Source of the DNA: JBBIND01 sp037444075
GTDB taxonomy: Bacteria > Acidobacteriota > Terriglobia > Bryobacterales > Bryobacteraceae
Length of the DNA stretch: 64,000 nucleotides
Reading direction: 5' to 3'
Assembly (NCBI GenBank): GCA_037444075.1
Contig: JBBIND010000009.1
Coordinates: 13,625-77,624 of the forward strand
The position numbers were made by a program, and so were the translations under genes. Of this stretch, positions 34,958 to 45,000 are shown piece by piece. Under the pieces are notes generated by a model that was not told the origin of the DNA, ran no database searches, and was given only the letters and a program-made list of their open reading frames with translations. The number at the start of each line of letters is the position of its first letter. Positions within the stretch are counted from its first letter, which is position 1.

Positions 34958-36499
34958 ATGAACGATCACCTGTTGAGCATCGTGTTGTTTACGCCACTGG
35001 CGGGCATGCTCGTGCTGTTGCTGCTGCCGGCGTCCAACAAGAACCTGATTCGCATCTGGGCCAACCTGTCGGCTCTCGCCGGTTTCCTGGTCTCCTTGCC
35101 CCTGGTGTTCCGGTTTGACAGTCAGGCAGACGGCTTTCAGTTTGTCGAGCGGCTCGACTGGATTCCAGCGCTGGGCGTGAAGTACTACCTGGGCATTGAC
35201 GGCATCAGCCTGCTGCTGATCATGCTGACCACGCTGCTCGGCTTTCTGGCGATCCTCTCCTCCTGGAGCACGATCGACTACCGGCCGAAGGAATACTACG
35301 CCATGTTCCTGCTCCAGCAGACGGGCATGATCGGCGTGTTCATGGCGCTGGACTTCTTCCTGTTCTACGTGTTCTGGGAAATCGTCCTGGTGCCTATGTA
35401 TTTCATCATCGGCGTCTGGGGCGGTCCGCGGAAGCTGTACGCCGCCATCAAGTTTTTCCTCTACACTCTCGCCGGCAGCGTGCTGATGCTGTTGGGCATT
35501 CTGACGTTGTACTTGCAGCACTTCCAACAGTTCGGCTTCTACACGTTCGAGATATCCGAACTGATGAAGCTGGACCTGCCGCTCGGCATGCAACAGTGGG
35601 TCTTCTGGGCTTTCTTTATCGGATTCGCCATTAAGGTCCCGATGTTCCCGTTCCACACGTGGTTGCCGGATGCGCACGTGGAGGCGCCGACGGCAGGCTC
35701 CGTCATCCTGGCGGCAGTGTTGCTGAAGATGGGCACATACGGATTTCTGCGGTTCTCGCTGCCGCTGTTGCCGAAGGCTTCCATTGACCCGTGGATTGTC
35801 CAGATACTGATAGGGCTTTCGCTGGTGGGGATTGTCTACGGCGCGCTGGTGTGCCTGATGCAACAGGATTGGAAGAAGCTGGTGGCCTATTCTTCGGTGA
35901 GCCACCTGGGCTTTTGCACGCTGGGCATCTTCTCGCTGAATCCCAACGGAATCGCCGGCAGCGTGATTCAGCAGGTGAATCACGGCATTTCCACCGGCAT
36001 GCTCTTCTTGATTGTGGGAATCGCCTACGACCGGCGTCACACGCGCGAAATCAAGGAATACGGCGGCTTGGCCCACGTCATGCCGAACTTCGCCTTTGTG
36101 TTCGCCTTCGCCATGCTCAGTTCCGCCGGGTTGCCCTTGCTCAACGGTTTTGTGGGCGAGTTTACGATCCTGCAAGGCGCGTTCGAGGCCAACCCCTGGT
36201 GGGCGGCGGTCGGCGTGACCGGCGTCATTCTAGGCGCCGCGTACCTGCTGCTGCTGTACCAGAAGACGATGCTGGGGCAGGTCACCAACTCGCGCAACCT
36301 GAAGCTGCCGGACCTGAACCTGAGGGAGTGGGCCGTTTTTCTGCCCTTCATGGCGTGGGCGCTGTGGATAGGCATCTACCCGAAGCCCTTCTTCGCGGTC
36401 CTGGAAAAGCCCGTGGCGCAACTGGTGGAGCGTGTCCGGCCAGGCTACCATGAAGCCCTCAAGGCAATCCCGCCGTCCACGGAGGCTAGTGTCCGATGA
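34958..36499 (+). CDS. nuoM: NADH-quinone oxidoreductase subunit M
   Basis: 513 residues, ND4 family, about fourteen membrane segments. The ATG at 34958 is preferred to the TTG at 34955. Conserved stretches include FWEIVLVPMYFIIGVWG, FHTWLPDAHVEAPTAGSVI and MQQDWKKLVAYSSVSHLG. The stop overlaps nuoN (GATGAG). Confidence 0.95.
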   Translation: MNDHLLSIVLFTPLAGMLVLLLLPASNKNLIRIWANLSALAGFLVSLPLVFRFDSQADGFQFVERLDWIPALGVKYYLGIDGISLLLIMLTTLLGFLAILSSWSTIDYRPKEYYAMFLLQQTGMIGVFMALDFFLFYVFWEIVLVPMYFIIGVWGGPRKLYAAIKFFLYTLAGSVLMLLGILTLYLQHFQQFGFYTFEISELMKLDLPLGMQQWVFWAFFIGFAIKVPMFPFHTWLPDAHVEAPTAGSVILAAVLLKMGTYGFLRFSLPLLPKASIDPWIVQILIGLSLVGIVYGALVCLMQQDWKKLVAYSSVSHLGFCTLGIFSLNPNGIAGSVIQQVNHGISTGMLFLIVGIAYDRRHTREIKEYGGLAHVMPNFAFVFAFAMLSSAGLPLLNGFVGEFTILQGAFEANPWWAAVGVTGVILGAAYLLLLYQKTMLGQVTNSRNLKLPDLNLREWAVFLPFMAWALWIGIYPKPFFAVLEKPVAQLVERVRPGYHEALKAIPPSTEASVR

Positions 36500-37965
36500 G
36501 CCAGTTTTACACGAGCACCGATCATTTTGTCCTGGTTCCGGCCATCATGCTGGCGCTGTTCGGCTGCGCCGTGCTGCTGTTTGACTTCCTGGTTTTTCCG
36601 GAACCGCGGCACCGCAAGCGCCTCCTGATTTTCGTGATTCTGGGCCAGTTGTTCGCCGGCGCCGGCTTGTGGCGGCAGCACAATTTCCTGGTGACGCAGG
36701 GCTACCAGGAAATAACCGCGTTTCAGGGCACATTGACGGTGGACGGTTTTTCCCTGTTCTTCAACTGGATTTTCCTGGCCGCGGGCCTGATTGTGGCCAT
36801 CATCTCCTACCGTTACCTGGAGATTGAAGGGGAACACCAGGGAGAGTATTACGGCCTCATCCTGCTGGCGCAGTGCGGCATGTTCTTCCTGGCCACTGGC
36901 ACGGACCTGATTACGTTGTTTGTCGGCCTGGAACTGATGGCGCTGTGCTTCTACGTGATGGTGGGGTTCCTGCGCTCCAACCGGCGCTCGAATGAGGCGG
37001 CGCTCAAGTACCTGCTGTTGGGAGCCTTATCGACCGGATTCATGGTCTATGGCTTCTCCATTCTCTACGGTCTGGCCGGTTCCACCAAACTGCGGGCGGT
37101 AGCGACGGCAGTGGCCCTGCGCGATGCCTGGGACCCGCTGGTGTTATTGGCCGTAACGACGACCACGGTCGGCTTGCTGTTCAAGATTTCCGCCGTGCCC
37201 TTCCACATGTGGGCGCCGGACGCTTATGAAGGCGCGCCGACCACTGTCACCGCCTTCCTGGCGGTAGGCAGCAAGGCGGCTTCTTTCGCCATCCTCATGC
37301 GCATCTTCCTGGGACCGCTGGCAGGCAGCCGCGAAGCCTGGGTGCCCCTGCTGATAGTGGTGGCCGTGCTTACCATGACGGTGGGCAACCTGGCGGCCAT
37401 CACCCAATCCAACGTGAAACGCCTGCTGGCGTACAGTTCGATTTCCCACGCCGGCTACATCCTGTTAGGACTGATAGCGGGCAACGAGACCGGCTTGAAG
37501 GGAATGGCCGTCTACATCCTGGTCTACGCCTTCATGACGCTGGGCGCGTTCGTGGTGCTGGTGGCGCTGCGGCGCGAGAACCTGGCAGGCGATGACCTGG
37601 AGGATCTGGCCGGGTTGATGCACAAGAGCCCCGGCTATGCCGTCCTCATGCTCATCTTCATGTTGTCCCTGGCCGGCATCCCGCCGACAGCGGGTTTCAT
37701 CGGGAAATACTACATCTTCCTGGCCCTGATCCAGGCGCAGCACTACACTCTGGCGGTGGTGGCGGCGCTCTATGTGGCGGTTGCCATCTACTACTACTTC
37801 CGCATTGTCCGGAGCATGTTCACCGCTGAATCAAAGGAGTTGGCGCCGCTGGAGAGCACGCTCGGCCTGCGCGTAGCGCTGGTGGTGACCGGCGCGTTGA
37901 CGCTCGGCATCGGGGTCTATCCCGAGCCTTTCCTCCGGCTGGCTCAGACTTCCCTGATACGTTAG
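36496..37965 (+). CDS. nuoN: NADH-quinone oxidoreductase subunit N
   Basis: 489 residues, ND2 family. It shows GLELMALCFYVMVGF, FHMWAPDAYEGAPTTVTAF and NVKRLLAYSSISHAGYI, the antiporter-like core. It overlaps nuoM by four bases. It is normally the last gene of the operon, but here nuoH follows after six bases. Confidence 0.95.
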   Translation: MSQFYTSTDHFVLVPAIMLALFGCAVLLFDFLVFPEPRHRKRLLIFVILGQLFAGAGLWRQHNFLVTQGYQEITAFQGTLTVDGFSLFFNWIFLAAGLIVAIISYRYLEIEGEHQGEYYGLILLAQCGMFFLATGTDLITLFVGLELMALCFYVMVGFLRSNRRSNEAALKYLLLGALSTGFMVYGFSILYGLAGSTKLRAVATAVALRDAWDPLVLLAVTTTTVGLLFKISAVPFHMWAPDAYEGAPTTVTAFLAVGSKAASFAILMRIFLGPLAGSREAWVPLLIVVAVLTMTVGNLAAITQSNVKRLLAYSSISHAGYILLGLIAGNETGLKGMAVYILVYAFMTLGAFVVLVALRRENLAGDDLEDLAGLMHKSPGYAVLMLIFMLSLAGIPPTAGFIGKYYIFLALIQAQHYTLAVVAALYVAVAIYYYFRIVRSMFTAESKELAPLESTLGLRVALVVTGALTLGIGVYPEPFLRLAQTSLIR

Positions 37966-37971
37966 ACCACT

Positions 37972-39159
37972 ATGGAAACCGTTCTCGCACACCCGTTGTT
38001 CCGCCCGCTGGTGATGACGCTGGTCATCATCGGGGTCTTCCCCCTGCTGGCCGGCTACATCGTGCTGCTGGAGAGAAAGCTCCTGGCGGATTTCCAGGTG
38101 CGCCTTGGCCCCATGCGTGTGGGGCCGCACGGATTGTTGCAGCCGATTGCGGACGCGGTGAAACTGCTGCTCAAAGAAGACATCGTGCCGGCTGACGCGG
38201 ATCGCAAGATTTTCCTCATGGGTCCGATTGTCACCACCTTCGCGGCGCTGACAGCCTTCGCCGTGCTTCCGTTCAGCGAAACGCTCCGCGTGAGTGACGT
38301 CAACATCGGCCTGCTGGTGATCCTGGCCCTTTCATCGGTGGGCATTCTGGGGATCATCCTGGGCGGGTGGGCTTCCAACAGCCACTATTCGCTGCTCGGC
38401 GCACTGCGCAGCGCGGCGCAGTTGGTGAGCTATGAAGTGGCCCTGGCGTTGGCGCTGCTGTGCGGCGTGATGTCGGCCGGGACCTTGAGCATGGTCGGGA
38501 TTGTGAAGGCGCAGCAGGAGCGCGGGCTCTGGTTCGTTTTCGACAACTACGGCCTGATGGCGGTCACCTTCGTCATCTTCCTGATTGCGGCCGTGGCGGA
38601 AACCAATCGCGCGCCCTTTGACATGCCGGAGGCCGAATCCGAATTGGTGGCCGGCTTTCACACCGAATACAGCGGCTTCCGCTGGGCACTCTACTTCCTG
38701 GCGGAATACGCCAGCATCTTCGTCATCACCGGCGTCGGCGTCACCCTCTTCTGGGGCGGTTGGCTGCGCCCGTTTCCGAGCGTCTCGTGGCTTGAGATAC
38801 CGCTGAACGTTGTCTTCCCGGCCGTTGCTATCGGCGGCGCCGGGCTGGCATCGTTGCCTTTGGCGTGGCGACTGAAGAGCCGCCACGCAGCGCAGGCAGC
38901 GGGGTTGGCAGTGTTCGCACTGATCCTGATGGGCTTGGGTCTCGTGATGCTCGTGCCCGGCGTCTCAGCGGCTGTTGCGGGTCCGTTCTGGTTCTTCCTG
39001 AAGGTCTTCGTGCTGATCTACGCGATGATCTGGTTCCGTGGCACTTTCCCACGTTTCCGTTATGACCAGCTCATGAACATCGGTTGGAAGTATTTGATTC
39101 CATTAGCGATGGTGGTCATTCTGTTGAACGCCGGCGTGGGCATGCTGCGAGCGTCCTGA
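37972..39159 (+). CDS. nuoH: NADH-quinone oxidoreductase subunit H (relocated to the cluster end)
   Basis: 395 residues, ND1 family, eight or nine membrane segments. It has ERKLLADFQVRLGPMRVGP near residue 29, the ETNRAPFDMPEAESELVAGF loop that lines the quinone channel, and YSGFRWALYFLAEY. All key acidic residues of the quinone entry region seem present. The usual place is between nuoG/D and nuoI; the shift to the 3' end is a gene-order oddity. Confidence 0.95.
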   Translation: METVLAHPLFRPLVMTLVIIGVFPLLAGYIVLLERKLLADFQVRLGPMRVGPHGLLQPIADAVKLLLKEDIVPADADRKIFLMGPIVTTFAALTAFAVLPFSETLRVSDVNIGLLVILALSSVGILGIILGGWASNSHYSLLGALRSAAQLVSYEVALALALLCGVMSAGTLSMVGIVKAQQERGLWFVFDNYGLMAVTFVIFLIAAVAETNRAPFDMPEAESELVAGFHTEYSGFRWALYFLAEYASIFVITGVGVTLFWGGWLRPFPSVSWLEIPLNVVFPAVAIGGAGLASLPLAWRLKSRHAAQAAGLAVFALILMGLGLVMLVPGVSAAVAGPFWFFLKVFVLIYAMIWFRGTFPRFRYDQLMNIGWKYLIPLAMVVILLNAGVGMLRAS

Positions 39160-39178
39160 GACGCTGCCGCTCCTCAGG

Positions 39179-39898
39179 TCAGCCTTTCTTCAGAGGATCG
39201 CGGCGCTTTTTGCGGAGCGCCTCCAGCACCGGCGTATTCAGAAACTCCATCATCGGGAGCATCATCCGGAAAGCTTTTGTCAGAAATGGCAGCAGGTCTT
39301 TTTTCGCTGCCAATTCCGGCTCAAACACCTTGTAGAGGTACCACTGTTTGTGGCGCAGAAGATCTTCCGCCGGATGCTCCGCGGGAAATCCTTTCGGCAC
39401 GCGCTTGAGTTGATCTCCCTGGAGTTCGCCGAGCAACTCCCGGAGGGCGGGTTTGCCAGCCAACTTACGGAACTCGGCATGCTGCCCGGCCAGATGTTTG
39501 CGGATAGCCAGCAGTGATTCCGGGCCAGGCATGTAAACGCCCCCGGCGACTTCGATCCCCTTGTGAGAGACGCTGAAGTAGAACCCCGCCCCGTCATGCT
39601 TGCTCAGCGCCTGATGATGAAAAGTGGCGCCGATGTGCGTTTTGTAGGGCGTCTTGTCGGCACTGAAACGCGTGTCGCGGTAGATCCTGTAGATTGCCCG
39701 GGCGGCCGGTGTCACGAAGTCCGGCGCCAGAGCGGAGAACTCGTCGTTCAGGGCATCCACGAGACCCTTCATGGGCCCCATCACCTGGGTGTCGAACTCT
39801 TCCTTCCTGGCTTGAAACCAATCCCGGTTGTTGTTCTTCTCCAGTCCCCGGAAGAAACTGAAAGCCTCCGCCGGGAATCCTTGAAAGCGCGTGCGCAT
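39179..39898 (-). CDS. DUF2461 family protein
   Basis: 239 residues from the ATG at 39898, with a perfect AGGAGG seven bases upstream; the frame continues another 576 bases but only antisense to murB. The DUF2461 opening FQGFPAEAFSFFRGLEKNNNR is followed by WFQARKEEFD, and YRIYRDTRFSADKTPYK occurs near residue 75. The function is unknown; the family is widespread and cytoplasmic. It faces away from murB across a 27-base gap. Confidence 0.9.
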   Translation of the reverse strand: MRTRFQGFPAEAFSFFRGLEKNNNRDWFQARKEEFDTQVMGPMKGLVDALNDEFSALAPDFVTPAARAIYRIYRDTRFSADKTPYKTHIGATFHHQALSKHDGAGFYFSVSHKGIEVAGGVYMPGPESLLAIRKHLAGQHAEFRKLAGKPALRELLGELQGDQLKRVPKGFPAEHPAEDLLRHKQWYLYKVFEPELAAKKDLLPFLTKAFRMMLPMMEFLNTPVLEALRKKRRDPLKKG

Positions 39899-39925
39899 GC
39901 GGTTGACCTCCTGTAATCTGGGTGA

Positions 39926-40927
39926 GTGCCGTTGAATCCAGAGACGATCTCGCATCTTGCAGCCATCCCCGATCTTCAAGTGTCGCAAAACGTGCCCTTG
40001 AGCAGGTACACACGTTTCGGTATCGGTGGTCCGGCCGCCGTGTACGCTGAGTCGGAACGGCCTGAGGCCTTCGTAATGGCGCTGAATACGCTCCGATCGG
40101 ACGGTGTCGAGGTCGCGGTAATCGGCGGCGGTACGAACCTGGTTGTTTCTGACGACGGTTTTAGCGGAGCCGTACTGCGATTCACGGCGTCGCGCCTGGA
40201 GTCTGACCACGAACGCATTGAGGCAGATGCCGGCGCTACTTTGCAGGCTCTGGTGGATTTCACCGTGGACCGGGGTTTGAAAGGGCTGGAGACCCTGGCT
40301 GGGATTCCCGGGACTGTGGGCGCAGCCGTTTGCGGCAACGCCGGCGCGTACGGGCATTCGATCTCCGAACGCATTGAAGCCGTGCATTTCTACGACGGGC
40401 AGGGCACGCGATCTCTCCCCGCGCGGGAATGCGCGTTTCGATACCGGGAGAGCGCCTTCAAACGCTACCGCCATTGGATCATCCTGCGTGTTGAGTTGGT
40501 GCTTGAACCCTCAGACAAGCTCGCGCTCAGGCAGCGGGCTGACGATATCCAACGGGTGAGGGACGAGAAGTTCCCCGCCACCATGCAGTGCGCCGGCAGC
40601 ATCTTCAAGAACCTCCTGGCGAAAAACCTGCCCGCTGAACTCGTGAAGGAGGTGCCCCCGGAGGTGGTGCGCGAAGGCAAGATCCCGGCGGGGTATTTTC
40701 TCGACCAGGCGGGCGTCAAAGGTCTCGTACGCGGCGGCATGCGGGTGGCGGACTACCACGCGAACCTGGTGTACAACCAGGGTCACGGCACGGCACGGGA
40801 GCTTTGCGGCCTCATCCAGGAGATGAAAGACCGGGTCCGGAGCCGGTTCGGCATTGAACTCGAGGAGGAAGTCCAGTACCTGGGATTCCCGCAGCCGTTT
40901 CAGACGGAGGAGGCCAAGTCATTATGA
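39926..40927 (+). CDS. murB: UDP-N-acetylenolpyruvoylglucosamine reductase
   Basis: 333 residues from a GTG at 39926. FAD-domain motifs are TRFGIGGPA, VIGGGTNLVV and GIPGTVGAAVCGNAGAYG. The catalytic serine is in CAGSIFKN, and a glutamate near the C-terminus is in ELEEEVQYLG. It reduces the enolpyruvyl group in peptidoglycan precursor synthesis. It stands alone, away from any mur/fts cluster. The start leaves only 27 bases to the divergent DUF2461 gene. Confidence 0.93.
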   Translation: MPLNPETISHLAAIPDLQVSQNVPLSRYTRFGIGGPAAVYAESERPEAFVMALNTLRSDGVEVAVIGGGTNLVVSDDGFSGAVLRFTASRLESDHERIEADAGATLQALVDFTVDRGLKGLETLAGIPGTVGAAVCGNAGAYGHSISERIEAVHFYDGQGTRSLPARECAFRYRESAFKRYRHWIILRVELVLEPSDKLALRQRADDIQRVRDEKFPATMQCAGSIFKNLLAKNLPAELVKEVPPEVVREGKIPAGYFLDQAGVKGLVRGGMRVADYHANLVYNQGHGTARELCGLIQEMKDRVRSRFGIELEEEVQYLGFPQPFQTEEAKSL

Positions 40928-40981
40928 AAACATCATCGCCGATGGCGCCTGGCTGGCAACCACAACTCTGAAGGCGACTGT

Positions 40982-41010
40982 CTGACGCGACGGCGCTTAC
41001 GAGGTACAAT
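40982..41010 (+). promoter_or_regulatory. Candidate sigma70 promoter for the propeller gene at 41039
   Basis: CTGACG at 40982-40987 and TACAAT at 41005-41010 with a 17-base spacer. The leader would be about 22 nt and includes AGGAGG before the ATG. This is the best-spaced promoter in the window. Confidence 0.6.
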
Positions 41011-41038
41011 ACCTGCGTTTCGACAGGAGGATAACAAC

Positions 41039-42046
41039 ATGATGATCCGTATCGCCGTCTGCTTCGTGTTTCTATGTGCTACTGCATACGCACAGCGCAA
41101 GCCGGGCAACCCCTTGGACCATCTGCCGAAGAATGTGGAACAGATCACCCACTTCGGCGAACGCGCCGACATTTCTCCGGACAATCAGAACATCGCGTTC
41201 ATGGCCAAGAGCTTCGGCGATGCCTTTGTCATCAACCTGAAGACGCGAGTCATCCGCTGTCTCACCTGCAACGTTCCCGGGGCTGCCTTCCTGCGTGTCA
41301 TGCACCTGGCGAACGGAGACTACATGCTCATTGGCCCCGAGCGATTCAAAGACATCCGCGTCAGCCGCCGCGAGGAGAACGAATTGTGGCTTCTCAGCCG
41401 GCAGCCGGGTTCACGCCCCGTGCGGCTCAATCAGCGCATGAGCGAGGGAGCCGCCATCTCGAAACGCAGCATGAAGATTGCCTTCTCGGAAACCAGCGCG
41501 CAGAATCCGGAATTGCCGAAGGGAGCTTCGCAATTGGTCGTGGCGGAAGTGGATGTGGCCGTGCCTGCGCTGAAGAACCGGCAGGTGGTGTATGAGAGCA
41601 AAGATGCCGGGTGCGTGATCGAAGCCCAGGATTTCCATGACAACGACACCAAGATGACCTTCAGTTGCTACGAGCCGAAGGGCATGGCGTCCGTGATGGG
41701 CCTTGATTTGAAAACCGGCCAGGTGAAGAACCTCTCGCAGGCGCCCGGTACTTATAACGAGGTGGAGGGGATATTCCCCGACGGACGCTACACCCTTGTC
41801 GAGGCGGACAGGCAGGTCCAGAAACTGGGCGGACCGGGTGGCTTCCGGCATATCGACATCTGGAAACTGCGCCTGGACAGCGAAGGCAAGGACTTCCAGC
41901 GGGTGACCTTCTTCAATGACTACGAAGGAGGCAAGGCTTCGAATCCGGTGGTTTCAACCGACGGCCGCTTCATGGCTTTCCAGGCAGCCAAGCCGGAGGA
42001 TGAGGCGGGGGTGGGCTACGGGATACTGATTTACAGGTTCCGGTAG
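41039..42046 (+). CDS. Exported TolB/PD40-like beta-propeller protein
   Basis: 335 residues with a clear ribosome site (AGGAGG) and a signal peptide (about residues 1-19, ending TAYAQ). Repeats of the type ..ISPDNQNIAFMAK.., ..ISKRSMKIAFSE.. and ..VSTDGRFMAFQA.. are PD40 propeller blades. No catalytic domain is attached. It is probably periplasmic; the function is unknown. It ends in a hairpin shared with the convergent TonB receptor gene. Confidence 0.8.
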   Translation: MMIRIAVCFVFLCATAYAQRKPGNPLDHLPKNVEQITHFGERADISPDNQNIAFMAKSFGDAFVINLKTRVIRCLTCNVPGAAFLRVMHLANGDYMLIGPERFKDIRVSRREENELWLLSRQPGSRPVRLNQRMSEGAAISKRSMKIAFSETSAQNPELPKGASQLVVAEVDVAVPALKNRQVVYESKDAGCVIEAQDFHDNDTKMTFSCYEPKGMASVMGLDLKTGQVKNLSQAPGTYNEVEGIFPDGRYTLVEADRQVQKLGGPGGFRHIDIWKLRLDSEGKDFQRVTFFNDYEGGKASNPVVSTDGRFMAFQAAKPEDEAGVGYGILIYRFR

Positions 42047-42068
42047 GGACCTTTGTGGGCCCCTACCG
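42041..42068. terminator. Bidirectional hairpin between convergent genes
   Basis: CGGTAGGG (42041-42048) pairs with CCCTACCG (42061-42068), 8 bp, around a 12-base loop. The stop of the propeller gene lies in the left arm, and the TonB receptor ends 15 bases beyond the right arm on the other strand. There is no long T run on either side. Confidence 0.55.
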
Positions 42069-42083
42069 GAAGTTGATTAGCTG

Positions 42084-45000
42084 TTAGAACTCCACGCGCA
42101 GGTTGAACTGCAACACGCGGCTCAAACCGCGCTGGCTGGTCACCCGTCCGAAGAGCCGGCTGGTCGGATCCGTGTTCGGTCCGCTGAAGTTGGTGTGGTT
42201 GGTAGCGTTCAGCAGGTCAACGTCAAAGGTGGCTCGCAACTGCTCCGTGATGCGGAAGTTGCGCTTCACCTTCACGTCCCAGTTCCGGATGCCGTCCTCT
42301 CGCAGGGAGGTCAACCGGGTCGGGAAGACGCGGACGTGATAGCTGCCGGGCTGAAGGGCGCTGCGGCCCTCGAACCCGGTGAAGCCTGACGGAATGGCTC
42401 CGGATCCCGTGGTGTGGGCGATGCTCGGGTCAAACCACTGGTGGATGCTCTGCCGGCGCATCTGGTCGTGCTTGAACAGAGATTCCAGTTGATCCAGATT
42501 GCCGTAGAAGAACCGGTTGCCCCAGCCCGTCACGTTGCCGTCCTGATACTGGTAGATCCAGCTCAGTTGCCAGCCACCGATGAGGTGCTGGATGGGGTTG
42601 TCGGTCACCCAGCGGCGGCCTTTGCCGAACGGCAGTTCATAAATCGCTGTCCAGACGATTCGATTCGGCCGGATGGCGTTTTGCGGCCGGTAAACCGGCG
42701 TCAGGTCGAACTCGTTGTCGTAGACGTCGGATTCGCTGCCGTGGGCGTAGGTGTACATCACCGACGTCTGGAACCCGCGGGCAAACCGGCGCTCGAACTG
42801 AATCTGAAGGTCGTGATACAGGTTGTTGCCGCGAGTGTCCCTGTACGTCAGACCTTCGCGGATGCCGTTGACGCCGCCGCTGCCCATGTTGGGGTAGGGC
42901 CTCAGGAGCGCGTGCTTGCGGATGTTGGAGCCAGTGAAGAAGCCCTGCGTCGCCATCCAGTTGAAGGCTGTCGGATCAGAGGTACGCAGAGCGGCCAGGT
43001 TGTTGATGTGGAACGGGTTAGGCAGGTTGCGGTTGAGGTCGTCATCCAGTGCCTGGTTCCGCGTCAGACCCGTCGCCCAATACTGGGCAGGCAGAAAGTT
43101 CAGCCGTTGCACCACACCGATTTTGGAGAAGGCGCCGTTGTAGGAAACCTCAAGGGCCATGTTGCTGGTGATCTCGCGTTGAATGCCGAATCTCCAGCGC
43201 TGTTGCCAGTCCGGGCTGAAATCCCGCGGCAGGAAGTCGAAACCTCTGCCTTGGCGCATCAGGCTCCCAAGAGTATTGCCGTAGGGCGTGTCAAACCGCG
43301 CACCATTGGTTCGCACCGCGGGGAAAGGATCCACCATGGGGTTCCTGACCGCCGAGAGATTGGAAATGGCGCCGACGCCGCAGCAGAAGGTCAGGCCCAA
43401 GTCCGTGGTCATGATGGTGCTGGTGCCCTGGCTGTAGCCATCCTGGCTCGCGGTGTCGTTGTTCACGTTCCGAGTGTCGTAGTACCAGCCATAGCCTGTT
43501 CGCAACACGGTCTTCGGATTCAGTTGATAAACCAAGCCGGCGCGAGGCAGGAAGTGGTGCGTGCCGTCCGAGTACGTCTTGAAGCGTGTTCCCAGATACT
43601 CGGCGCCGCCCCGCAGCACAAACTGGCTGGCGGGCATTTCCGGGATGGGATTGCGGGCATACGCGGCCTGAGCCAGGCTGGCGAACACCGGGACGTAGTC
43701 AAACAGGAAGCCGCCGCTCAAAGCGCGGTTGAAGCGCTCCGTCAGGCCGCCTTCACGCTCGTAGCGCAGCCCAAGGTTCAGGCGCAGCTTGTTGGTCAGG
43801 CGCCAGTCATCCTGAATATAGAGGGCTCGGTAGCGCGTTGACCAATAAGCGGTGTCATTGGTGGCGATGCTAATGCCGGAGGGCAGGCCCATCATGAATG
43901 CCGCCCAGGCCAGACCCGTGTTGGAAGCCGTTGTGGTGTTGTCCGCCTGCCGCATGTAGAGGTTGTTGAAAGTGAAGTTACCGGCGGAACTGCCTGGTCC
44001 TTCGGAAGTCCGCCAGTAGCGGCGTTCCTGATAACCGTACTTGAGCGAGTGGTTGCCGCGCACGGTGGTCATCTGGACCTTCGCCTCACCCGTGCTGCCG
44101 CGCGTTCCGATGGCCGGATAACCGGCGCCCACAGTCTCAACGCCTTCAATGGTCATTTGAGGCAGCGTGTGGTACTTGTCCGCCTTGGCGTCCATATACG
44201 CCGGCAGGCCCACTGACGTGGGCTTAAAAGCCGTTTGGATCGGCCTGTCGTTGCCCTCGTTAAAGCGTGTGTAGCTCACGCCGATGTCCATGATGGTGGT
44301 GTTGCTCATGGTCCAGAGGTATCCGGCGCCGGCGCCCTTGTTGATACGGATCAGACCGTTGGTGTGCAAGCCGCGCTTGGTCTCGTAGGTCCAATCGTAT
44401 TCGTCGGCCAGCCGGTGGTTCCAATACCAGCGGGTAAAGAAGCGGTGCCGGTCACTGGCGTTGTAGTCGAAGCGGTTCAGGAGCGAATTGAAGCGCTCAT
44501 CCTTGGGCATGGCCACGGCCAGGTAATTGTTGAAGCCTTCCGGGGAAACCAGGCCAGGCACGTCGTTCGGTTTCGGATACAGCGGTTCGTAAAACTTGTA
44601 GACAGGGTTCAGCACAGGAACGCCCCGGTTGCCGGGGAAAGGCGTACGCACCACGCGTGAGCCTTCCTGCCGCGCGGAGCGGGGATCGTAAACCGTGTAC
44701 CGTACGGCATCGATGGCCAGCAGGTCCGAGAAGTCGCCTTGCCGCCAGTTCAGCTTGGGCACCGTGCGGTTGATAGATTCCGTGGTTTCCGCCTTGCTCT
44801 GATAGATGCCGTTGTAGCTGAAGAAGAAGAAGAACTTGTCCGTGCCGTTGTACAGCTTGGGCACCCGCACGGGTCCGCCGAGCGTGGCGCCGAACTGGTT
44901 GGAGCGGCCGGTGCCCTGCTTCTGCGCGTCCTTGCTGACCCTGCCCTGCCGGACAGCGTCGTCGTGCGCGAGACGCGTGAAGTGGGGCGTCGCGTTCCAC

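Noticed and set aside
39155..39178. CCTGAG/CTCAGG hairpin between nuoH and the convergent DUF2461 gene as a terminator
   Set aside because: Only six base pairs, a 12-base loop and no T run; too weak to call.
39899..40474. Upstream extension of the DUF2461 frame
   Set aside because: Antisense to murB; a perfect AGGAGG places the start at 39898.
42414..43841. Long open frame antisense to the TonB receptor (475 codons), and a similar one at 44739-45785
   Set aside because: Created by third-codon GC bias opposite a real gene; no ribosome site, no family motifs.
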